NCBI GenBank assembly: GCA_964607865.1
Contig: CAZSLZ010000055.1
Span: forward strand, 1-19,163
DNA: 19,163 nt
Reading direction: 5' to 3'
DNA from: CAZSLZ01 sp964607865
GTDB taxonomy: Bacteria > Vulcanimicrobiota > JAJTBE01 > CAZSLZ01
Numbering within the stretch: position 1 is the stretch's first letter; every line of letters begins with the position of its first letter. The position numbers and the translations under genes are program-made. Positions 15,301 through 19,163 of the stretch are shown one piece after another. Below the pieces are notes generated by a model that searched no databases, was not told the DNA's origin, and worked only from the letters and a program-made list of their open reading frames with translations.

Positions 15301-16516
15301 CTTGCGCGGTTATTTCGTTTCTTATAACATCGGCGCCGAAAAAGTCACCGGTAAGGTATCTGCCCGAGCCGGTAGTGCAGACTCCTTTAATAACTACTTT
15401 ATCCTGAAGTTCATTCTTAATTTCTACCAGGCCTTTACGCACAGCTTCAATAGGCCGGCCTGCCGTCATTAAATAACGTTTGGATAACAATTTGCCCTTT
15501 TTATCAATTACTGCAAGGTTTGTGGAGATAGAGCCTACATCGACCCCCAGAAAACCTTCTACTTTATCATTTCCTTTGGGAATATATCCCTTTTCCGGGC
15601 TGGTGGAGGTTTTGGAAAGCTTTATCTTAAGAGGATTCAGGGTTTCGATTCCGGTTTTCTTCCGTTGCAGGAATTTTTTTAAATCTTCAAACCTGAAATC
15701 GTTCTGATTTTTCTTGAAGTATTCTGAGGCAATTATGGATGCTCCGATAGCGCTCATCACCTTGTGGTATTTATGAATTATCAGTTCGTCGTCATTTAGT
15801 TTTAGAATTTCCTTGAAAGCTCTAATCATACCCGAGTTGGAAGCAACACCACCGTGGAAAGCCACCGGTGTACTGAATTTTTTGCCCCTGGCAATGCTTG
15901 AAACAAAGTTTCGCGCTACTGCAAAACAAAGGCCGGCAACAATATCATATACCGGGGTGGCTTCCTGTTGAAGGTGAATCATATCGGTTTTTGCAAAAAC
16001 CGAACAACGCCCTGCTATGCGGGGTGGTTTTTCCGATTTTAAAGCCAGCTGTCCGAATTCTTCTTCAATATCAACATTTAATCTGCTGGCCTGCTGATCG
16101 AGAAAAGAACCAGTTCCCGCAGCGCAGATGGTGTTCATGGCAAAGTCTTCTATCACCATCTGGTTTATTTCCTTGTCAAAACGCAGGTTTATCAATTTTG
16201 AATCCTGGCCGCCAATCTCTATTACTGATTTTACTTCGGGATAAACCAGAGCTGAGGCTTTGGCCTGGCAAATGATTTCGTTTTCCGTCTGAATACTTAT
16301 ATCATCTGCATCATCTGAGAGATTGATACCGGTTATAGATGCATTATTTATGTTCTTTACATATTTTTTATTCAATTCGTCAAGCATCTGTAATGCTTTC
16401 ACCGATGGTTTGCCGTAGTGCCTTTCGTACCTGGTGAACAAAACATCTTTATCATCATTTAAAACAGCCAGTTTTGAACTGACCGAGCCTATATCTAAAC
16501 CCAAGAAATATTTCAT
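12305..16516 (-). CDS. Giant acyl-CoA dehydratase activase-related protein (two BadF/HgdC domains, DUF2229, C-terminal Cys-rich region)
   Basis: This 1403-residue protein carries two complete activase domains. Domain 1 (1-270) has GLDIGSVSS (6-14), EIGGQDSK (100-107), C131 (ICAAGTG) and C171 (GRCSVF). Domain 2 (320-580) has GVDVGSIST (324-332), EIGGQDSK (421-428), C446 and C486. A Cys cluster follows (C605, C608, C612, C631), then a DUF2229-like region (about 672-890, AEGCFPVK at 719-726). The C-terminal part (about 1005-1390) has KECYPC (1050-1055), GGGCRFGYYN and FTCMPG (1342-1347), the kind of Cys-rich region expected of 2-hydroxyacyl-CoA dehydratase or double-cubane-cluster relatives. Proteins of this size and order are known in anaerobes but their reaction is unsettled; ATP-driven low-potential electron transfer is the likely theme. 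AGGAAGG precedes the ATG. It is first in a three-gene operon. Domain calls are firm, the substrate unknown. Confidence 0.93.
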   Translation of the reverse strand: MKYFLGLDIGSVSSKLAVLNDDKDVLFTRYERHYGKPSVKALQMLDELNKKYVKNINNASITGINLSDDADDISIQTENEIICQAKASALVYPEVKSVIEIGGQDSKLINLRFDKEINQMVIEDFAMNTICAAGTGSFLDQQASRLNVDIEEEFGQLALKSEKPPRIAGRCSVFAKTDMIHLQQEATPVYDIVAGLCFAVARNFVSSIARGKKFSTPVAFHGGVASNSGMIRAFKEILKLNDDELIIHKYHKVMSAIGASIIASEYFKKNQNDFRFEDLKKFLQRKKTGIETLNPLKIKLSKTSTSPEKGYIPKGNDKVEGFLGVDVGSISTNLAVIDKKGKLLSKRYLMTAGRPIEAVRKGLVEIKNELQDKVVIKGVCTTGSGRYLTGDFFGADVIRNEITAQATAAAFIDQRVDTIFEIGGQDSKYISLENGAIVDFEMNKVCAAGTGSFLEEQAEKLGVSIKKEFSKLALTADTPCAMGERCTVFMETDLVSNQRKGAKTDDLIGGLCYSIVYNYLNKVVSDRKVGDHIFFQGGTAFNDGVVAAFEAVTGKKITVPDNHEVTGAIGCALIAMKWYQETGGETRFKGFDRGSITYVQDSFECKACSNRCEINRVTVEGEKPLFYGGRCEKYEFKKKEKSQEIPDLFKEREDLLLKEYTRQNENIKSRGTVGIPRLLYNFEFMPFWVKFFRELGFKVVLSDPTNKEIINQGLESVLAEGCFPVKVAHGHVINLLKKDIDFLFLPSVLDMEIVYESYKESAPCPYGQAIPYMLVSAFDLDRHSRIKTLIPKIFFSKGERGIIKGMRQIAQDLDVRYREITPAVQAAIQAQKEFRAAIKERGREILAKLGKDDDAIVIVSRPYNGCDPGINLGLPEKLKELDSLAIPMDFLDLDSVPLEKDWPFMTWRYGQKILAAADIIRDDKRLNALYITNFGCGPDSFMMKFFRKRMGGKVYLQIEIDEHSADVGAITRCEAFLDSIHNIRKKIPEKFSLIIKSIDNKEKRTLYLPYMCDHAFGLKAAFASCEIPCEVLPESNMETLYWGRQFTSGKECYPCIVTTGDMVKLVKQPDFDPARSAFFMPAAGGGCRFGYYNILQRIVLDELGYKDVPIYSPHQTDSLLENFNKNVGGDFFRSCWNAIVGIDLLQKALHETRPYELEKGETEKVYWEYLQKVCNSILKKKEILPVMEKAKKSFEKIPVNREEIRPVIGVVGEIFVRLNRFSNNNIVKSLENLGAEVWVAPFGEWILYLNVINKEDFLEQKDLLSYARLFVEDKVAKNIEHNLTSPWEGFLRSAHEPKIEDNIKFGSDYVDPSYRGETILSLGKSVDYFQSGLSGVINLMPFTCMPGTIVNSQLKKLKEKCNNMPVLNIAYDGLDMTNNTLRLEAFVHQCGQFMQKNIVAGVH
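12313..12317 (-). promoter_or_regulatory. Ribosome binding site supporting the TTG start at 12303
   Basis: On the reverse strand GGGAG (within GGCGGGAG) lies 9 bases before TTG 12303, inside the last codons of the upstream gene. The resulting N-terminus is a clean signal peptide, whereas the longer ATG version carries 22 polar residues before it. Confidence 0.6.
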
Positions 16517-16736
16517 ATCTAACCCTTCCTTTTAACCGCCTATGGATATAGAATTCCCCCCGGTAAGCGTATAACCTTCAAAATCAGGTTAAAATTAATT
16601 GCATATTAAACGTGGTTAACCAATATCCTTTTGAATTTCAGATTTTTAAATATCATTAATTATTAAAATTACAAGGAATTTTATAATAAATGTAATAAAT
16701 TGTCATATATTGTAAAGAAATCCGGCGGTGTATTCA
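16517..16736. other. Divergent intergenic region between the giant activase gene and folE2
   Basis: It holds the ribosome site of the giant gene (AGGAAGG, 16524-16530, reverse) and the likely folE2 SD (16724-16730, forward). TATAAT at 16682-16687 is a possible forward -10 box, without a convincing -35 partner. GGTTAACC (about 16614-16621) is a short palindrome. I see no recognisable riboswitch or terminator. Confidence 0.4.
16724..16730 (+). promoter_or_regulatory. Ribosome binding site that decides the folE2 start
   Basis: GGCGGTG is one mismatch from GGAGGTG and ends 6 bases before ATG 16737. The in-frame GTG at 16728 is part of this site and is therefore an unlikely start. Confidence 0.55.
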
Positions 16737-17576
16737 ATGAAGAAAAATTTAGTTGATGTTCAGGGCAGCCCTGATTCCAGGGGTATAACCATACAAAGGG
16801 TAGGGGTTAAAGAAGTGCATCTGCCTCTGGAGATCCTGTGTAAGGATGCAAGTTATCAACATGTATTGGCCAATATTTCTCTTTGCGCAGATTTGAGCCA
16901 CAAATACCGGGGGACCCATATGAGCCGGTTTATGGAGATACTTACCGAATACAGAAAAAAGAAGTTCTCCAGCCTGCAGATACAACAGGTTTTATCTGAT
17001 GTAACAAAAAAATTATCTGCAAAGAATGCCCAGATTTCAGTAAAATTCAAGTATTTTGTCCAAAAAAAGGCGCCGGTATCACGGTTGAAAAGCATTCTCG
17101 ATTACGATTGCATGTTCTATGGCATCCTGGAAAAAGATCTGTTCTCATTTATTCTTGGGGTAAAGGTTCCTGTGCAACTGGTCTGCCCCTGCAGTAAGGA
17201 AATTTCCCTGGAAGGCGCTCACAATCAGCGGGCCATTGTCAAGGTAAACCTGGAGTGCAAACCTGATAACCTGATTTGGATTGAAGACCTGGTGTCCCTG
17301 GTCGAATCAAAGGCCAGCTCGGGAGTTTACCCTTTAATAAAGAGAGAAGATGAAAAATATATCACCGAACATTCTTATGATAATGCAAAATTTGTGGAAG
17401 ATGTTACCCGGGACCTGGTGGATTTTTTCAGAAAAGACAAAAAAATTCGCTGGTTCGAGGTTGAATGCGATTCCTATGAGTCAATCCATAACCATAATGC
17501 TTTTGCTTTTCACGAAGAACTGCTGGAGCCGGATTCCGAAGAAGGCCTGCTTCCCGTGCCCGATATGTATTTTTAA
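16737..17576 (+). CDS. folE2: GTP cyclohydrolase I type IB (FolE2)
   Basis: The 279-residue product matches FolE2 (COG1469) throughout: an N-terminal VDVQGSPDSRGITIQRVGVKE, YRGTHMSRFMEIL (58-69), VCPCSKEI (149-156) with the metal-binding Cys, EGAHNQRAIVKV (159-170) with its His, and the C-terminal VECDSYESIHNHNAFA (242-257) with Glu and His. FolE2 converts GTP to 7,8-dihydroneopterin triphosphate, the first step of folate and (via QueD) queuosine synthesis, and works with metals other than zinc. No other folate or queuosine gene is in the window. The gene is monocistronic: divergent from the giant activase gene and convergent with the FAD-subunit gene. I choose ATG 16737 because the upstream GTG belongs to the SD. 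Confidence 0.95.
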   Translation: MKKNLVDVQGSPDSRGITIQRVGVKEVHLPLEILCKDASYQHVLANISLCADLSHKYRGTHMSRFMEILTEYRKKKFSSLQIQQVLSDVTKKLSAKNAQISVKFKYFVQKKAPVSRLKSILDYDCMFYGILEKDLFSFILGVKVPVQLVCPCSKEISLEGAHNQRAIVKVNLECKPDNLIWIEDLVSLVESKASSGVYPLIKREDEKYITEHSYDNAKFVEDVTRDLVDFFRKDKKIRWFEVECDSYESIHNHNAFAFHEELLEPDSEEGLLPVPDMYF

Positions 17577-17675
17577 GCAGGTTGTTTAACATTAAAACCC
17601 GGAATTAACAAACTTTACTAAAATACAGTTGAAAAATGATTTATTCAGCAAGCTGTAGGTTAAGCTATAATATTC

Positions 17676-18515
17676 TTATTTAAGTTTTTCCAGAACTTTT
17701 TCCAGCAGGACTCCCATCATTTTTTTCCGGTAACATGCGGTAGAGCGCAAATCATCAATTGGGGTAACTTCATCCTGAATCATTTCTGAAGCTTTTTTAA
17801 TTAATTCCGGGGTAATTTGTTTGCCTGCCAGAAACTCTTCGGTTTTTGAAGCCCGGATCACAGTGGGCGCTACTGCTCCCATGGCAATTCGCACATCAGC
17901 TATTCTGGCGTTTTCTTTTTTTGCCACGAAAGCCACGGATGCTTTGGAACATGCCAGGGATTTTCGCTGGCCCAGTTTCTGATACAGACAGAAATAATCC
18001 TGGGAGAGAGGCTTGAATCTTATGGCTGTTAGTAATTCGTCATTTTTTCTGACAGTTTTGCCGGGGCCGGTGAAAAAGTCGGATATTTGGATCCATCTTT
18101 CTCCGTCTTCATTCTGGAGTTTTAACTCGCTGTTGAGGGTATAAAAAGCTGGTATGGAATCTCCTGATGGGGAGCCATGACATATGTTTCCGCCTACGGT
18201 GCCCCGGTTTCTTATCTGGGGTGAACCCACGGTAGCGCAGGCCTGGGATAAAATGGCCCCTTTTTCATGAAGAACCGGAGAAGCTGCCGCCTGGCTGTGG
18301 GTAACCAGGGGGCCAATAAATAGGAATTCATCTTCTTCTTTTATAACATTAAGGTTTTGAATAAATGTTAAGTCAAGATAGTTTTCTGCCTTCAAATCAC
18401 CCCGGTGTTTGGCGACGCTTAAGTCGGTGCAGCCGGCAAGGGGTATTATTGAATTTTTGTGTTCTTTCAAGAACTCCAGTGCTTCCTTGAGCAGTGTGGG
18501 GCGGTAATAGGCCAT
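17676..18515 (-). CDS. Molybdenum hydroxylase FAD-binding subunit (xanthine dehydrogenase/CO dehydrogenase medium subunit type)
   Basis: This 279-residue protein has the medium-subunit architecture: an FAD_binding_5 domain (about 1-170) with PLAGCTDLSV (25-34, a variant of LAGGTDL) and IRNRGTVGGNICHGSPSGDS (101-120), then the CO_deh_flav_C domain (about 173-275) with ASVAF and RIAMGAVAPT. In complete enzymes this subunit passes electrons between the 2Fe-2S subunit and NAD. The length is normal and the frame intact. Unusually, neither the 2Fe-2S small subunit nor the molybdopterin large subunit is adjacent: folE2 is convergent on one side and a divergent glycosyltransferase lies on the other. 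It may serve an enzyme encoded elsewhere. GGAGG stands 8 bases before the ATG. Confidence 0.9.
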   Translation of the reverse strand: MAYYRPTLLKEALEFLKEHKNSIIPLAGCTDLSVAKHRGDLKAENYLDLTFIQNLNVIKEEDEFLFIGPLVTHSQAAASPVLHEKGAILSQACATVGSPQIRNRGTVGGNICHGSPSGDSIPAFYTLNSELKLQNEDGERWIQISDFFTGPGKTVRKNDELLTAIRFKPLSQDYFCLYQKLGQRKSLACSKASVAFVAKKENARIADVRIAMGAVAPTVIRASKTEEFLAGKQITPELIKKASEMIQDEVTPIDDLRSTACYRKKMMGVLLEKVLEKLK

Positions 18516-18542
18516 GTTTTTTCCTCCAGAATGATTAAAATT

Positions 18543-18571
18543 TTGTCTATATTTCTTTTAAATCATAATTT
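18543..18571 (+). promoter_or_regulatory. Candidate promoter for the glycosyltransferase gene
   Basis: TTGTCT (18543-18548), a 17-base spacer and TAATTT (18566-18571) give a reasonable sigma70 promoter, predicting a leader of about 85 bases before ATG 18663. It lies in the 147-base divergent spacer with the FAD-subunit gene. Confidence 0.35.
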
Positions 18572-18662
18572 TTCCCTGCCGGTTTACTTACTGACCAGGG
18601 GAGGAATTTTAGACAAATTCCGCAAAATATTAGAAAACCTGAAAAAAAAGGGAGGAAAAAAT

Positions 18663-19133
18663 ATGGCTTTAATTACACCTGAGAATACAATCTTTGCGGT
18701 TTTGTCCTTCGAGGGCCCTGATGTTTACTCACAGGCCGGGGGCCTTGGGGTAAGAGCTACTGAATTATCAAGGAGTCTTGCGGAAAGCGGTTTTGAGACT
18801 CATCTGTTTTTCATCGGGGATCCTTCTTCAGCAGCTAAGGAATATCATTATGATGGAAAACTTACTTTCCACCGCTGGTGCCAGTGGATAAGCCAGCATC
18901 ACCCGAACGGCGTTTACGAAGGTGAAAATGGCAAGATGAACGACTATCAGAACTCGGTACCCGATTACCTGGTAAACCACACAATAAGGCGGGCCGCCAG
19001 CGAAGGTGAAGTAGTAGTGGTTCTTGCCGAGCAATGGCACACTGCCAGCACCGTAACAAACTGGCACAATTATTTACAGGGGGTGGGCATGAGGAACCAG
19101 ACCGTATTTTTCTGGAATGCTATCAACCCTTAG
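18663..19133 (+). CDS. Glycogen-synthase-like glycosyltransferase, N-terminal part, interrupted by TAG near the window end
   Basis: The ATG at 18663 has a strong SD (AGGGAGG, 18649-18655, 7 bases away). The 156 readable residues form the first Rossmann lobe of a GT-B glycosyltransferase of the GT4/GT5 type: LSFEGPDVYSQAGGLGVR (14-31) with the GGLG donor-site loop, ATELSRSLAESGFETHLFF (32-50), VVVLAEQWHTA (118-128) and FFWNAINP (149-156). The last motif corresponds to WNANN in relatives, where the chain normally continues for several hundred residues. Here TAG at 19131-19133 ends the frame; beyond it the same frame reads GSRTMDLRAL, while the frame one base back reads LGF where GF or SF is expected. 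I therefore suspect a frameshift, point mutation or base-calling error, not a real 156-residue protein. The longer open start at 18459 overlaps the divergent gene and is not supported. Confidence 0.75.
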   Translation: MALITPENTIFAVLSFEGPDVYSQAGGLGVRATELSRSLAESGFETHLFFIGDPSSAAKEYHYDGKLTFHRWCQWISQHHPNGVYEGENGKMNDYQNSVPDYLVNHTIRRAASEGEVVVVLAEQWHTASTVTNWHNYLQGVGMRNQTVFFWNAINP

Positions 19134-19163
19134 GGTTCACGGACTATGGACTTGAGGGCATTG

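Noticed and set aside
16660..16702. TTACA/TGTAA and AATTTTA-type inverted repeats upstream of folE2, considered as a zinc-regulator (Zur) box because FolE2 is often zinc-regulated
   Set aside because: The region is extremely AT-rich, arm matches are short and imperfect, and no known Zur consensus is met.
19131..19133. TAG readthrough (pyrrolysine or recoded stop) in the glycosyltransferase
   Set aside because: TAG ends at least three other genes here (C39-like, UPF0489-TPR, giant activase), and the surrounding codons also deviate, so an error or mutation is simpler.
1..19163. CRISPR arrays, tRNA/rRNA genes, insertion sequences
   Set aside because: I saw no regularly spaced direct repeats, cloverleaf-like segments, transposase frames or terminal inverted repeats; a covariance-model scan was not possible here.

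Overview
The window reads as a chromosomal segment of an anaerobic bacterium with moderate-to-low GC. By eye the intergenic DNA is AT-rich and the codons are mixed; I did not compute GC. Several genes have purine-rich Shine-Dalgarno (SD) sites, some extended towards GGTGA. All three stop codons are used. Anaerobic metabolism is suggested by two proteins of the 2-hydroxyacyl-CoA dehydratase activator (BadF/HgdC) class, a lactate racemase (LarA)-like protein and a xanthine-dehydrogenase-type FAD subunit. SpoIID-like, C39-like and DUF3887-like proteins with signal peptides fit a cell with a peptidoglycan wall. Two proteins join an enzyme-like domain to TPR repeats. The lineage cannot be fixed from this sequence; an uncultured anaerobic phylum is plausible but unproven. 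I see no rRNA, tRNA, CRISPR array, transposase or integrase.

Layout. 1-1483 (-): SNF2-type helicase cut by the left edge, divergent from chaB (1614-1841, +). 1878-3581 (-): a two-gene unit of a coiled-coil protein and a secreted C39-like cysteine peptidase, behind a near-consensus sigma70 promoter. 3656-4435 (-): a stand-alone HgdC-type activator. 4547-5005 (-): a secreted DUF3887-like protein followed by a clear intrinsic terminator. 5112-6596 (+): UPF0489 domain fused to TPRs. 6593-8577 (-): LarA-like protein overlapping a metallo-beta-lactamase-fold hydrolase. 8714-10000 (+): SpoIID/LytB-type protein. 10001-16516 (-): a three-gene operon of a 1403-residue double-activase protein, a phosphodiester glycosidase-TPR protein (TTG start) and a TrmJ-type rRNA/tRNA methyltransferase, with essentially no spacing. 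16737-17576 (+): folE2. 17676-18515 (-): an orphan FAD subunit. 18663 to the right edge (+): start of a glycogen-synthase-like glycosyltransferase interrupted by a TAG.

The genome is tightly packed: convergent genes share stop-codon bases or abut, no gene-free stretch exceeds 300 bases, and operon members overlap. No single pathway spans the window. The most unusual item is the LarA-like protein, which aligns without gaps to LarA through the catalytic half yet lacks the cofactor lysine and the catalytic histidines. Next are the tandem activase, which could form an intramolecular version of the normally homodimeric iron-sulfur ATPase, and the UPF0489-TPR fusion with arginase-like metal motifs.
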